From Sporobolomyces roseus (taxonomy: Eukaryota > Basidiomycota > Microbotryomycetes > Sporidiobolales > Sporidiobolaceae): a stretch of 64,000 bases of DNA. Made by a program: the position numbers and the translations under genes. This document shows positions 1 to 12,746 of the stretch, piece after piece. Numbering within the stretch: position 1 is the stretch's first letter; every line of letters begins with the position of its first letter. The notes under the pieces were generated by a model, which worked only from the letters and a program-made list of their open reading frames with translations, did not search any database and had not been told where the DNA came from. The stretch spans positions 558,001-622,000 of the forward strand of contig JADILM010000002.1 in NCBI GenBank assembly GCA_016617785.1, written 5' to 3'.

Positions 1-3000
1 GTAATCCGTGTTTGGAGTCTATTACAGAGGGATACTTGGGGGGGTGAGTTTCTGATAGAAGTGAGTGAGAGAGGTGAGAGGAAAGGGAAAGCTCTCACTT
101 TGGCAACTGCATAAATCCCATCTCCTTGGTGACCGTACCTTCCTCTGTTCAAGTTTGTCTGACTCGTAGTGACTGGATGTCCAGATCTCAATTGTACGAC
201 ATCTCCGGCCGTAGCTCCATGAGTGACTTCAGCAGCTTGTGACAAGTTGATGTAGCGCGAGAGAGGGAGGTAGACTGAAGAGAGGTGATACATCGTGTAG
301 AGGGTGGCGAGGGAGAGAGGAACGACGAGAATCGACAGGAGGAACGCTTTGCGAACAGTAAAGAGTCCGAACATGAAGAGTTGGAAAATGAGTAAAGCGA
401 GTCCGACTCGGTTGAAAGCGATTGGCCAGGCCTGTCCTCGAGATTCGTAGGGACGATCTGTTAAGCCATTCCTCGAGGATAAGCACGACACGAAGGAGAG
501 ATCAGGCAATCGAGAGCGACTTACAGAAGACGAAGAGGAAACGATATTTGTAAACGAGGTAAGCGAGACCAAAGTAAATCGTCGTAAAGGGTAGAATGAC
601 AGGCATGATGACCGAGTAGGTGAGACCGAGAGTCCAGATCAATAGAGCTTGAGGGTAGACGACACCGAGATTGACCATGGAGGGAGAGTTTAGTTCAGCG
701 TAATCTCGAGGAGTTTTCGTGAGGAAGATTTGGTAGAAATAGCGGAAAATGATGGTTCCGACTTCGAGCAGTTGAACGGGCATCAAACCGAGACCTGTGC
801 AATCACAACATCACATCAGCGATAGGCAACAAACCGCTGAAGAGTGAAGAGACGCACCTGAGAGCATCACATAGGCAACCATGAAGTTTCTCGTTTTGGG
901 TAGAGTGGTCGCAAGCTTGTCGAGAACCTTTGATGGACTTTCAGAGATATCTTGTAGGAGTTGATAAGTCGAGGCCGAGATCTGCAGATCCGAAACATTC
1001 TTTCAGCATGGCGATGAGGATAGCTGAGTTGGAATGCTCCGAACTTACGAAGACCAAGAGAGTGGTCAAGACGAGCGAGATGTGATACTTCTTGAGCTGA
1101 GCCAATTCGATCCAACTCCTCGCTTCGAGACCTTGAAAGACTGAGAGCGATTCGAGGAAGTAAGGGAGGAAGTTGTTGAAGATTACCAAAGCGAGGGAAG
1201 GGAGAGTCGTTTGAAGAAGACCACGTAGTCGAGGGCTGTGAGCGTCGAGATATCATTAGCATACAGGGCCCACGCGCTGACGAAGCGAGATCGCTCACCT
1301 TTTCTCGAGGAAAGCAGCGAGTTTCGGGGCAGTCTCTTTGACGGTATCCCAACTGAGGAGAGAAGCGAGAGCGGCGACGGGGATTGACCAAACCGAGAGG
1401 AGGATCAACATGACGATGACTACAAGAGTTCGACGAATGAAGCAGGATGAATTCGACAAATTGAGGTTTCCCCAATTGATGTCGCGAGGTTCAGGAGCTG
1501 GACGAGTCATATCTTCATCATGAGTACGGCTCACGCGGGATCATGATGAATGAGAGTCGTACCTAGCTCAGTGCGGAACTCTGTTGCTGAGGGATAATGA
1601 ACAGTTTGAGCGGCGATTTGCTGTAAACCTCGAAACGGAATTAACTCCAAAAGTATGATGGAACTGACTCGAATCTAGACTTACAGCAGCAGCCAAACTC
1701 TGGAAAGTAACGAATGCGGTTCCAGTCGGTCTGAATTTCCCTTTCCTTCGTTTCCTAACCGCCTCGTCCGCTTTCCTGAATTGATCTGCGTAATAATCCA
1801 ACGCATCTACCTTTGACGCGAACCAATGAGGTCGAATAGTCGGTCGTGGTTTGGTCGAGATGATCTTGGCGGGAGCTGAAGCGGCGAATGCTCGAGCAGA
1901 GAGAATCGATTCGACATCGTTTTCTGCAGCTGCATCTTGATCTTCTTCGTCTCCAATATCGACTAGGCGTCCTTCTTGTGCACCACCATTCACTCCGTTT
2001 CCAAGTACCTCTTCCTCATCTCCCGTAGTAGCTTCTGGTCCAGTCAAGATCCTGTCGACTTCTACATCTCGATCATATCCAAACACTGCCGATTTTCCTT
2101 CGACCGGTACTGGGTTCCCCAAATATTTCGCCCATGCCTCTTCGAGAGTTCTCAATGCTCTTGTTCGCCTCTCCAAGAACTCCCTCATCGATCCGATCGC
2201 TCGAGTAACGACTACACTCTCGACTGCTAATCCTGATCCTCCTACTCCTTCTCCCGAATTCTCTCCAAGCCTTATCCCTTCAAAGTAATCGGCTAAAGCG
2301 CGTTCAGATCGGAGGTGGGGTGGCAAGTCACTGATCATGACAGTTCGAGCTGGAATCGAATGAGCTAATTCGAGGGAGAAGAGTTGTCGAAGAGGAATAT
2401 ATCGACGCCAGTTGCGGTGGAGGAAGACGAGAGCGAGGATCGTGAAGAGATAGGTGAAGACGAGGTGAGAGGTGAGGTAGAGGTTCGAACCGTGATTGGG
2501 AGGACGAAGGGAAGTTGTGATTTGGGAAGCGAATCTGTGGTGCCCTCCATCTTCATCGGTCGAGTTTGTTGGCGGAACACCTTCGAGGGTACCGTTCTCT
2601 CGGTAGTTGATAGGAACGAGGATACCGAAAGCGACGATGGTACAGGTGAGGAAGAAGAGGAAACCGGTTCGAAGGAAAGAAAGGAGCTGTGAACAAATTC
2701 GAGACTCAGCACAATTGGGCCAGTTCTGAGCAAAGAGTAGGCTCACCACTGCAGCATCGAGTCCGACTAGCTGTAAGACGACGAATTCTGAAGTTCGCAA
2801 AGTAGGAAGAATCCATCCGAAGAACGATTCATGATCGTGAACCTCATGAGGTGAGAAGCCTGGCAGTATCAAGTGGAAGCCTCAGCATTCTTCGCGACGC
2901 AGAAGAGCTTAGGACTCGGTGGGACTGACCCTTGAGGAGAGTTCTCGGTTTGTAGAGAACTTTGAACTTTTCCATCCTCCTCAACACGCAGAACAGTAGG

Positions 3001-3321
3001 AATGCAAAGATCCCGATTGTACCGGATAATAACAGTTGAGTGCTGAACCATGCTCCACTGTGAGTCGATGGGATAATTGCGATCAGTCAGTGACGTTCGA
3101 TGGAAACAACTCTTCGACTCTACAAGAGCGAGAGATCTCTGAACTCACGTGTATTTGCCTAATTGACCTGGTGGGAGAGCTGTAAGGGGGGACGACAGAA
3201 GAAGAGGGTCAGTTTGAAATGATCAAGAGAGGTGGGGAGTGAAGGAGAGAGGAGGAGAGAGAGGAGACTTACCTGGAGAGTCCTCGTCGCCATCTACCAT
3301 AGTCGATAGAAAGCTCTGCAT
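1..3321 (-). CDS. CSC1/OSCA-type calcium-permeable stress-gated cation channel, 3' end outside window
   Basis: This is a multi-pass plasma-membrane channel of the CSC1/OSCA (DUF221, PHM7/RSN1) family, which opens on osmotic or mechanical stress. I place the start at the ATG at 3321 (MQSFLSTMVDG; a second ATG lies at 3300). The first exons encode a short luminal stretch and a helix (WFSTQLLLSGTIGIFAFLLF), followed by ILPGFSPHEVHDHE. Next comes the cytosolic loop with the family motif RTVMISDLPPHLRSE near 2330 and GTAFVTFQSLAAA near 1720. The diagnostic APEPRDINWGNLN sits near 1480, and TPRDYAELNSPSMVNLGVVY with further helices lies at 500-720. At about 105 a GTGAGA donor opens an intron that runs off the left edge, so the C-terminus is missing. 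The family call is firm; exact exon borders are approximate. Confidence 0.9.
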
Positions 3322-3727
3322 CTCGAGCGGGTCAAAACTTGAATGTGAAAGTTGAGAGGTGAAAAGGAGAGAAAAGAGCGAGAGAATTCTTCGAAGTTTC
3401 GTTTTGAGACTTCGCAAGCAAGTTCGCACAGTTTCACGACCTACCTCTCGTTCATAGCTAGCGTAGACGAGGGACGACTTGAACGGAAAGAACGAGATAA
3501 CCTGCGAAAGTTGCGAGGGAGGGGTACGAAAGAGGAGCGAAATATACAAGAAAGGGTAAGATCGCTGAGAGAGAGAGGAGAGAGAGGGTATATACACTGA
3601 TTGAAGATGATAAAAAGATAGAAGGTTGGGGGGGCGATAATGTCTGTCTGGAAACTGATGGAAAGGAGTGAAGAGAGGAGGAAACGACGAAAACGAAAAA
3701 TGATAAATAAACTGATCCCGCTCCTAA

Positions 3728-6700
3728 CTATGCTTGAGCTTTTACTTGACGCCACTCTAACCCTCTTGAATCCTCCACCTCCCTCGCCGCTATCCGCTCT
3801 CCTTCGTCAGATCCCTCCTTCGCTAATCTGACATTCCGCCGTTCCCGATTCAGCGGTTCCTCCTCCTCCTTCTTCTGTCCATCTCCTCTCCCGTCTCTCT
3901 GTGCCCTCTCCTGTACTATATCTCTACTTTCCTCCTCTTGTTCCGCTTTCGCCGCCTCCATTCTCCCCTGATCCAACTCGGCTCCCTCATCCCTCGCGAC
4001 GAGAGGTTGAGCCCTAACTAATTTCCCTTCCGTCTCCCTGTCCCACACTTTCCTACACAGCAACTCTCTCGCATCGTACTTGAGTCGAGGGGTATCGAGG
4101 TTTGGTAAATTCTTGCAAGAACCGATTTGACGAGTGGTTTGCCAACCTCTTTCGACGAGTTCTTCGGGTGAAGCGAGGGATCCCCACAGGTCCATAACTG
4201 GTAAAGAGTCCCATTCGGGTAGTTGACCAGCTGGTAAGGAATCGACGAGAGATCCATCGACGTCGAGTAAAGGAACTTCGAAAAGTACTTTCTTCTTCTC
4301 CTCTACTTGGGAAGTCTTGACGTGAGTACCTTTCTCCAAGTGGTTCGTCGAGAGGGATTCGAATCCTGGATAGTTCGGGTACAGCATCGAATACCCTCTC
4401 AAGTAAACCAATTCGATGAAATATTTCTTCCAACTCCGAGGCCACCGGTTTGATCGAATTGCTGGTACGATAGGTTCTGAAATCGGTAAGGCGATCTCGG
4501 AGAGTCGTAGAGAGAGGTAAGAGTGGAATTCTCTCCACACTTCGGGGAAGTAGGCGGCGCCCCAAGAACAAGGGATTTGGGAGAGGTAAGGAGTAGTCGA
4601 GTGTAAAGAGAGGGATTCGAACAGTTTGTGAGCGTCGAAGGGTTGTCGACCTTCAGGTCTCAGTTCAATGTTCTTCTGCTGGTAGAGGGAGACTCCGAAC
4701 AATCGAGAAGATGCTGCTCGACCTGCGACGGTGTAACGATATTTGAGGATGGTGAATTTGAGCCAACCGTAGAACAGAGGAGACACTTCGACATCATCTT
4801 CGAGGAGTACTCCATAAGTGTCATTCGAGGTCGGGTACCATGATTCGACGATAGCGGGCATCAAACCTCCGAGTAGGATTCGATGTCGAAGTGAGAGAGG
4901 TCCCTGATTCCAACGGAAATCGTCGACGAGTCGATGAGTGAGTCGATCTGTCGTTTGTTCGAGGTTGAGTGCGAGGGACACGTCGTCTCCAAAGTAATGA
5001 GTCGATTGGAGAGAGGTGAGAAGTCGATGAAGGGAAACTGGTCGATCGTTCGTAATCACCGAAACGTCGATTCGAGGAGTATGCCAATCTTATAACACTC
5101 ATCATCAAGCGTCAATATCATACACGAAAAGAGAGAGGTTGTAGAAGAAACTCACGTCTCAAAGCTTCAATAGGTAGCGCACCAATCCATTCTGCTCTCC
5201 TAACTTCCTCTTTCTCAATTCCAACGACCGTCATTCTGCCCTTGCCCCCTTCTCCACCCGCTATCGCTTCCTTCTCCATCCTAACCCTACTCAACCTCTC
5301 TCCACCTTTCCTAACCCCAAACATGCCTCCCATCCATTTCAAAACTTCCTCGAATTCCCTCGCCCTCTGACCGTCCGAAAGGTACAGTACGAATGCGGGA
5401 GGAGGATAAATCGTCGAATCCAACATATCGATCAAAGGTAACGATATCGACGAAACCTCTTTCGTGGTTGTTGAACCCTTCGCGATTAAAGGAGTCACCT
5501 CTAAATGACATTCTCCTTGCCTATTCTTCTCCTCGTTGTCTTCCCTCTCTTGATCTTCTTCCCCCCAATCCGCAACTACCACTCTCAATTCCCTATCCCC
5601 CAATTCAAACTCTTCACCAAATACTTGACTACTACTAGCACTATCACTCGACTCAAACCCCCCAGAGAACCTACACGCGACTTTCCTAACCAATTCCAAC
5701 TCATCTCTTCCACTCAACAACAAAACGAAACTACCCTTCCTCATTTCCTTACTTCGTTCCAGCGCATTCTTCTCCAATTTGATCACTTTCTTACTCCCAT
5801 TCATTCCACCTTTCTTACGATCCCCTAAAATTCTCCTCAATCCTTCTCCCGCGTTCTGATGAATCGCGAAACTAGCCCGAATACGTTCTTTCACTTCTTC
5901 GTCTGATCCTTCCAAGTTTCTCTTTAATCGTTCACATGCCCATCCATCAATCCCCCCAGATGAATCACTAGAGAAAGAAAGTGGGATCGAGTAAACTGGT
6001 ATCCCACTCTTTGTCCACAATGCAGAAGAGAAAGCGATTTCGAGTGGTAATGAGAGTGGGATCCCTTGAAGAATGGTCGGTGAATTGGGAGTGATGTTTT
6101 TCGAGTTTGTCGTCGAGGAGGGGGAGGAATAAGAACGTGGTAGTAACCAAGAAACGGGGAAGAGGAATGGTGTAGAAGGTATTGTAATTCTTCGAGTCGT
6201 AGGTTTGCGGTCGTAAGAGGGATAGAGACAAGTATCATCATCTTTTTTTGAAGTCGATGACGATAACAAGAGACCTCCGGCCGAAAGTACAGATGCACCA
6301 TATTGTTTAGTCCCAAAAGCATGTAACAATATTTTCGTGTAATCTTTTGGGATCGTCGAAGTAGAAGGGAAATGTCCGTCGACGAACAAGATGAATTGGG
6401 TGATTATGTTCGAGGTGGCGGCGTTTGCGAGTGCTAGTAAAGGAGGTTGGGTAGGAGAGTAAGGGAGGATAGAGACGAGTGGACCAAAGGAAGAGAGGAC
6501 GGAAGGTTGGGGTTCCATCCCTGATGGACAGAGTAAAAACATTCGAGTCGGAGGTAAAGGGGATTGGGAAGAGAGGGAAGAGAGTAAAGGGTCGAGGTGA
6601 GAAGAGAGGAGTTGGGAAGACGAGGTTAGGTGGATTATGACGGTGTAATCAGAATTGGAACGGAAAGAGGGAGAGGAAGTCGAGAGCGTCGAAGGGAGTT

Positions 6701-7494
6701 TGAGGAGTTGCGAGAGAGTGTGAAAGGAAGCGGGAGGTGGTGGTTTGAGGGGTGGTGGACGGGAATTCAGTCTTGGTCGAGGTAAGAGTGCGGATAGATC
6801 TTCTGTTTGAATGTGGAGAATAAGATGAGCGAGATAGATCTAGTAGCGTAAGAAAGAGTGATGCCGAACCAGGAGAAAGGGAATCTTCTTGTTCCCACCA
6901 ACGATTGACTAGTTTCCGTCTCGGTTCCTTTTCACCTCTCCAATTCGTCGCTACCCACCATATCAGTACAATCCCGGCAACTAAGCCTAATAATCTCGTA
7001 CACCTCGCTCGCTTGCCTCGTCCAAAGTAAGCCACTCCATGAATCGACATACTCGCCCTCTTTGCAGCAGGTAGTGACCGTGAGAAACCTCCTCCTATGA
7101 ATGGGATCTCGTTGCGTGGTAATGAAGCTTGAGGACTCGAAGCAGGAGAATGTCTCCTTGCGAGATTCGAGTCTTTTGCCGGATTCGTTCCTCCTCCTCC
7201 TCCTCCTGTTGCATTCATTCCTATAACAGTTGAAGTATCTCTCTTACGAGGTAATGATGCTTGAGTGTGGCCTATTGAGGTGGTCGGAGGAGGATAGAAT
7301 GAATCGGGAGATTGACAATACTGATCTGTCGCTCCTCCTCCTCCGTGATGATGAGATGTAGAAGATGTCGGTGAGGTAGATCTAGAAGTAGTAGCAGTAG
7401 AGGTAGTTGCAGTAGGAGTTTGAGATTGATTCGACGAGAACAATGCCGATGAATTGGTATCTAATGGATTCAATCCAGTCCTACGTGAGGGCAT
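3728..7494 (-). CDS. Type II membrane glycosyltransferase (GT-A-like, fungal GT2-type)
   Basis: Three exons fit: 7494-6870, 6802-5156 and 5088-3728, giving about 1,210 residues. The N-terminus is Ser/Pro/Gly-rich and disordered, followed by one helix (LLGLVAGIVLIWWVATNW) typical of a Golgi type II anchor. A variable luminal region follows. The conserved catalytic part starts at IDVSVITNDRPVSLHRLLTS, continues with a GDDVSLALNLEQT segment, and has LLEDDVEVSPLFYGWLK, an acidic DxD-like metal site. The C-terminus is a long charged, Glu/Arg-rich tail. Both introns are 67 nt; the first uses an unusual GTTCGG donor but is required to keep the frame open. Related fungal proteins are annotated as family 2 glycosyltransferases; donor and acceptor sugars are unknown. 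It is transcribed away from Ies2, whose start lies 145 bp off. Confidence 0.8.
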
Positions 7495-7638
7495 TCGTTA
7501 TATAGCTCCTGCCCTCCCTTCTCTCTTATCTGGTCGTGAGCGTAAATCGATCAAAGTAGAAGTGAGTTGTACGTTGTAGTGTGATGAACGTAACCTTCGT
7601 GTTTCTCTCTCTCTCTCTCTCTCTCTTCACTACTGGCA

Positions 7639-9328
7639 ATGCCACCTCGTATCCTCTCACCGACCCCATCAGAAGAGGAAGAAGATCAACTCCTAGAAGA
7701 TTCCCCTCCACCTCGCTCCATCCCCGTCGCATCTTCTCTTCCTTCCCTCCCTCCCCCAACCAACCCAACGCGTATCAAAATAAACCCACCTTTACCTCCA
7801 CCTCCACCACCTGCACCTGCACCTGCACCCTTGAGTGAGGGGAAACGAGCGGGGAGAGGAAAGAACAAGTTGATGAGTTATGATGATTACGATTCACAAG
7901 CAGAACAAGAGGATGAATTAGAAGAGGAGGATCAACTGATGGATTCAGAAGAAGAACTCGAAGAGGATGAATCGGATGATTACGGCTCTGCGAAGAAGAA
8001 GAAGAAAGGAAAGACTCGAGGAGGAGGAGGGAATAGTACTAGACAATCAGGAAGGAAATCTACTGGTACTGGGAGTATTACGACGCAACCGACGAGGAAA
8101 GGAACTAGACGTTCAAGTGCAGCGAATTCAACGATTGGTGCGGTTGCGGGAGAAGGCGAGGCGAGTGGAATCAAGATCAAGTTCAAATTGGGAGGAGGAG
8201 GGAGTGTAGCACCACCACCACCGAGTTCGACGGGGAGTAGTGGTAAAGGGAAAGGGAAAGTTCGAGGAGGTGCGAAGAATTCAAAGGGGAAAGGGAAAGG
8301 AAAGGGGAAGAAGAAAGCTGGTTAGTTTCTCCTCCTCACTTACTCTCGCTAGGGGAATAACTGATTGAGTAATCTGGACGTTCGAGGTTCAACCAGATTC
8401 AGAAGATGAATCTGATATTTCATTCGGCGGATCTGATTCCGACGAACTCCCTTCCTCTTACCTCGAACCAGACGATGATCCACACGGATTAGGAGGAGGA
8501 GGAGAAGGTGTCGATGAATTAGATGATCAATTGAGATCTGATGGGTATTCTTCGGCTGCGAGTCAAGGTTCGGATGGTGCGAGTTCGAGTGCTGCTGGAT
8601 CATCGATTTATGGGGGGAGAAAGACGGCGAGGCAGAGAGCTAAAGAAATGGGTGGTGATGAAGCTCTCGAACTAATGAGTTTACCAAATCGTATGTTCTC
8701 ACTCAAGTTCAGCTTTACTTTTCTCGAGCTCTGCTTGACGAGGTATGCGATCTTTTCGTGTACAGGAGTCTATAATAAACCCGCTCCACCTATCCTCACC
8801 GCCGAAGAGATTGCGTTACAAAAAGCAGAGAAATCACGAAAGAGGAAGCATCAAGCCGACAAGAAACTCGAAGATGAAAAAACTGAAACGATCAACCGTT
8901 TGTTGAAGAAACAAGTTGGGAAAGCTCCTAGTACGAATCCATCGACGAGTACGAGTAAGAAAGCGGGAAAGAGTAAATTGAGTAAGAGTTTCAATGCGGA
9001 TGGGAGCGAAGAAGGTGGTGGAGAGGGAGAAGGAGAAATCGATGAGGTTGGGAGACAAGAGGAGGAAGTGAAAGTTTTCATTAAACCAAGTGTCGCGAGA
9101 TGGGTCAGTAGTATCAAGAGTGGGGAATTCGCGTACTCGTATTCCGTACCAGAAGGGAGGGAGCTCGTTGGAAGTGGCGATAGTTCGAGGAAAGAGGAGG
9201 GAGGAGGAGCGGGAGCAGGGAGAATTAGGGAACCTCCGAAGAAGAGGTTGTTTACGGAACAAGAGAAGGAGGAACAAAGGAGATTGAATAGGTTGGGATG
9301 GGAGAGGGTAATGCTAGGTGTAGCTTGA
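7639..9328 (+). CDS. IES2: INO80 chromatin-remodelling complex subunit Ies2 (PAPA-1 domain)
   Basis: Exons 7639-8320, 8397-8690 and 8766-9328 give about 512 residues. The first half is acidic and low-complexity (runs of Glu/Asp, then Gly and Lys). Exon 2 ends with RKTARQRAKEMG and a short LMSLPN motif. Exon 3 opens with YNKPAPPILTAEEIALQKAE and continues with SRKRKHQADKKLEDEKTETI, which is the PAPA-1 helix typical of Ies2/INO80B. A basic, Gln/Glu-rich C-terminus ends in ERVMLGVA. Yeast Ies2 binds the Ino80 ATPase and stimulates nucleosome sliding; animal INO80B also has a HIT zinc finger, which I do not see here. The start is the first ATG after a (CT)n tract in the presumed promoter. The first intron uses a GTTAGT donor. 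Confidence 0.85.
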
Positions 9329-10042
9329 CGATAGGAGTTATCTCTTCGAGGGTGGTCTAACAAATCAGTGCAAACCCCCTCTTTTTTCTCTTACTTCGCT
9401 AAGTTCCCTCTCTTGCTGTCCCTCACGTTATCGAGAGATTACTACCGGCCTTTCGCGCTGCTCTGACCTCAGCTAGAACTCCTCATCGTCGTCGAATTTA
9501 CTGTAAAAGTCAGACCCACTTTTCGCAAGAAGCTTTGACCCCTCTCATTTCTTCTTTTCCTTCCATCCCGGTTCCCTGCTCTTCCATCTCCGCTTCACAC
9601 TAGTCTCCTTTTGCACCTCGTGTATTTGAGATGGGCTTGGTCGCCGTCCTAAACCCCGTTTACTCTTTGCATCTTCCTCCCTCCTCCCTTCTCTCTTCAA
9701 CTTTATCGCCTCTCTTCTCTCCTTTCTTTCTCTTTCCCCAGATTACTCCAGCACAAGGTGTAAACGACCCCACAAAAACAATCCGCGGACCAAAAATCGC
9801 AGTAGACGAACGCTCGACGGACGCTCTCTCGCTCTTTGAAATTGTCAAGTTGCCCCCCTTGTTCCCTTCTTCCTGCTCGACGCCCTCGTTGTCTTTCACA
9901 CTCCTTAACCTCCCTCAACCCAGCAAGTTACCTCTACCTCGCCAATCTCATCCTTCACGAAAACAACTTCCGACTTGACCTTTCTCACCTTCCTGACCTT
10001 CCTTTCCCTCGCTCCCTCCTCGTTCCTTTCCTTCCTCTGAGA
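9329..10042. other. Intergenic region, no gene seen
   Basis: About 700 bp between the Ies2 stop and the DUF6534 start. The last 400 bp are strongly pyrimidine-rich on the plus strand, as expected upstream of a fungal gene. Open frames here are short, run on both strands and show no recognisable domain. I see no tRNA or repeat. Confidence 0.6.
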
Positions 10043-11501
10043 ATGAGTGCAGCATCCCCAAATCCAGGAGTGGCAGCAGGAGATGTGTCTGCATTAGCTA
10101 GTATCGATCTTGACAGTCTCTCGGGTCCATTCGTACGTTTCCGCACTTTCTCTCACCCTCTTCCTCACAGGGGCACAGGCTGAAGCAGAAGAGGAAGTCT
10201 ACAGGTTATAGGAACTATGTTGGCTATGTTTCTGGTCAGTTTCCCCTTCCCTCTCTCTCTCTCCGAAGAATGGCGTGTGACATTGAATTCGAGCTTACCT
10301 TTCGATTGATCGAGGTTGATAGCAAGGAGTGACTCTACATCAAGGTCGGTGAGAGCTCATCGTTAGTCTCGAGGCTGGTACTCAAGTTGTGCTTTCCCAA
10401 CAGGTGCCGTGTTCTGGTTGGGTTGTCGAAAATCGAGGGAACCGATCATTTGTACGCTCTTCCTCCTTTTCCCCAGCTTTGCTCTATCGCTGACTCAACG
10501 GGGTCGTTAGATATGGTCATTGTGAGTGTTCCGACTGCCTCAGACGAGTACTTTGGATGTCTGAGCCGAGTTCTTACTCGACTCGAGCATTTTCACCATT
10601 TTCACAGGTCGCGATCATACAATTGTTAGACTGCGCTCATACTGTGGCTTGTGTCAACGTACGTATCGCCCAACTCTCGCAGTCGACGCGAACGACGCTG
10701 ATGATTCGAAAGAACCCGTGTAGACGATCTATCAATGGACTGTACGAGATTATGGAGATCCGACTTCTTTGGCGATTTCACCTTGGTCGTTCATGATTGA
10801 GCCCATTATGGCTGCTGTAGCTGCTACTGTACGTCACTTCGCACTCTCTATTATCCAGTTGAGCTGATCGTTCGTAGTTGTTGATGGCGTACAGATTGTT
10901 CATTTATTCTGTAAACTTGCTTTTTCTCTCTTCCTCCCTTTCACTCTTCACACTGACCCTCTCCCTCTCCTCGTCAATCGAAATAGACGCACATCGTATA
11001 CTACTCATTTCCGACGGTCACATCATTGGTAAACTCTCTGCAGCGTTCATCTGCATTGGTACTCTCGTCCAAGTTTCGTTTGGAGCGGGAGTTACCTCAA
11101 AAATCGTTACTTACGATTATCAGTTTGAGAGGTTCATCGCTTGGTTATGGGGAGGTCAGTCCATCCACGAATACCCTTCTTTTACGAATACAAAGAGCGC
11201 CGGAGGAGCTGAATGAGTGTGAGTTTTGTGGACAGCTTGCGTTTGGTTGGGAACTCTGGCAGCTGTGGATTTGGTCATTTGCGTTACTTATACTTACTAT
11301 CTCAACAGAGTAGCGAAAGGTACGTCCCCGCAAGTTCTTACTCTTCGCCTACACCTGCGAGACGGCTAATTGTTCTCCTCTCCGATTGGACGCACAGAGA
11401 TGTCGGGTCCTTTCGTTCACTCTACTCAAATGGTACTCAAAGTAGCATTAGTCGTGCTCGCTACCAACGGCGCTTCAACTCTCGTCGCAGTCGTCAGTTT
11501 C

Positions 11502-11552
<51 letters not shown>

Positions 11553-12211
11553 AACTCAGAGTTGAGCTAAACTCCATCTACTCGAATTATAGGTCGCAAC
11601 AATTCTATTCGGTTCCTTATCCAATACGAACTGGCACGCGATCCCTCGTACGTCCCCCCTTTCTTCTTTCCCCTCATCTCTCCCCTCCGCTGATCCTGTC
11701 GTCCACAGAACTCTGCCTACAAAAAATGTTAACCCTTTCCCTCCTCGTCTGTCTCAACGCGAGATCCCTTTTGAGCGATATGATAGGAGCCGATCCATCA
11801 TTCTTTCATTCACATATGAAACGACAACCTCTCAATTTCTTAGGCAACCCTTTACCGGGAATACATGATCCTAAATTATCTGCGATTGGGAATGGGAATG
11901 GAGGAACGGGAGCGGGAATCGGGGTGGGGAGGAGTTTCGTCAATTTGGGAGGAAAGGGAGGAGGGAATGTTTTTGACGTCAAGATTGAGAGGAGGACAGA
12001 GTATCATGTGAACCGAACGGAGGATGAGAAGTTGGGAGGTTGTGGTGCGGCGAGTAGCAGTGGGAGTTCCTCGATCAAGGATCGGAAAGTCTTTGAGGAG
12101 GAGATTGAGAGTTCACCTCTTGGAGTCGCAGTGTTGAATAGGTCAGTTCTCTCCTTTCCCTGACACCACGTTAACCGGAGATAGAATCCCTGACGGTGTA
12201 GATCGAATTGA
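10043..12211 (+). CDS. DUF6534-type seven-helix membrane protein
   Basis: This is a basidiomycete membrane protein split into about ten small exons. The ATG at 10043 begins MSAASPNPGVAAGD. Successive exons give SLSGPF-VIGTMLAMFL, GAVFWLGCRKSREPII, VAIIQLLDCAHTVACVN and TIYQWTVRDYGDPTSLA, the last being the family's loop before a helix. Then come LLMAYRLFIYS, GKLSAAFICIGTLVQVSFGA, WLGTLAAVDLVICVTYTYYL, a MVLKVALVVLATNGASTLV helix, and NTNWHAIPQLCLQKMLTLSL followed by LVCLNARSLL. That order matches DUF6534 proteins, many of which are large paralogous families of unknown function in mushrooms and yeasts. The soluble tail is Gly-rich and ends NRSN after an intron at 12142-12201. The reading phase around the exon near 10900-10990 is not settled by eye. 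An intron near 11500 holds a long (CT)n tract. Confidence 0.7.
11504..11550 (+). repeat. (CT)n microsatellite, 47 nt
   Basis: An uninterrupted CT dinucleotide run inside an intron of the DUF6534 gene, between a GTCAGT donor and an ATTATAG acceptor. Shorter CT runs occur at about 7600-7625, 12475-12492, 16824-16842, 20500-20520 and 61480-61510, so CT runs are common in introns and promoters here. Confidence 0.95.
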
Positions 12212-12746
12212 GGTTTGACAGTAGACAACCATTCGTGAGGACTGAAAGCGATCAAGGAATCGTCAGTTGCTCTTTTCCCTTCACTTCTTTATCCCTTCGC
12301 TGACGTCCCTCCCGAATCCCAGGCTCACCCCTATTCCGCTTCCCATGCAGTCTGATCTCATTCCCTCTCCTCCTTCCACTCTCGCATAGAATTCTCCCAG
12401 ACACCTCGGTTCAACCTCAAATTCCGTCAATTTTCCCCCGTCGTTTTCCCCTTGGTAACCTCTGCAGTCTCTATCTCTCTCTCTCTCTCTTTATCTTCTC
12501 TAGAATTCAATAAAGTAAACTTTATCAGTATACTCCATTATTCTCCGTTCCACTCTTTCTCGTCGTTTCTTTTTGCAAACAAACTCTCGTTCAACTCGTT
12601 TTCCTCTGCTTGTCGATCTGAGGCTTTGTTCGATGTGTGTTTTACAAGAAGATTACGATCTTACTCAGATCTGTCCAAGTCGCCTTCGTCAGCGTTAACA
12701 AGCCTCGTTTCAAAGAAAAAGGTAGTCGACTCACTCTCCTCCCTCT
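12212..12746. other. Convergent intergenic region, no gene seen
   Basis: This lies between the stops of the DUF6534 gene and mL54, which point towards each other. It is CT-rich with a short (CT)n run at about 12475. The open frames are low-complexity and unconvincing. Confidence 0.55.

Noticed and set aside
9660..9978. Overlapping frames on both strands before the DUF6534 gene
   Set aside because: They reflect a pyrimidine-rich promoter (Ser/Leu/Pro on one strand, Glu/Arg/Gly on the other).
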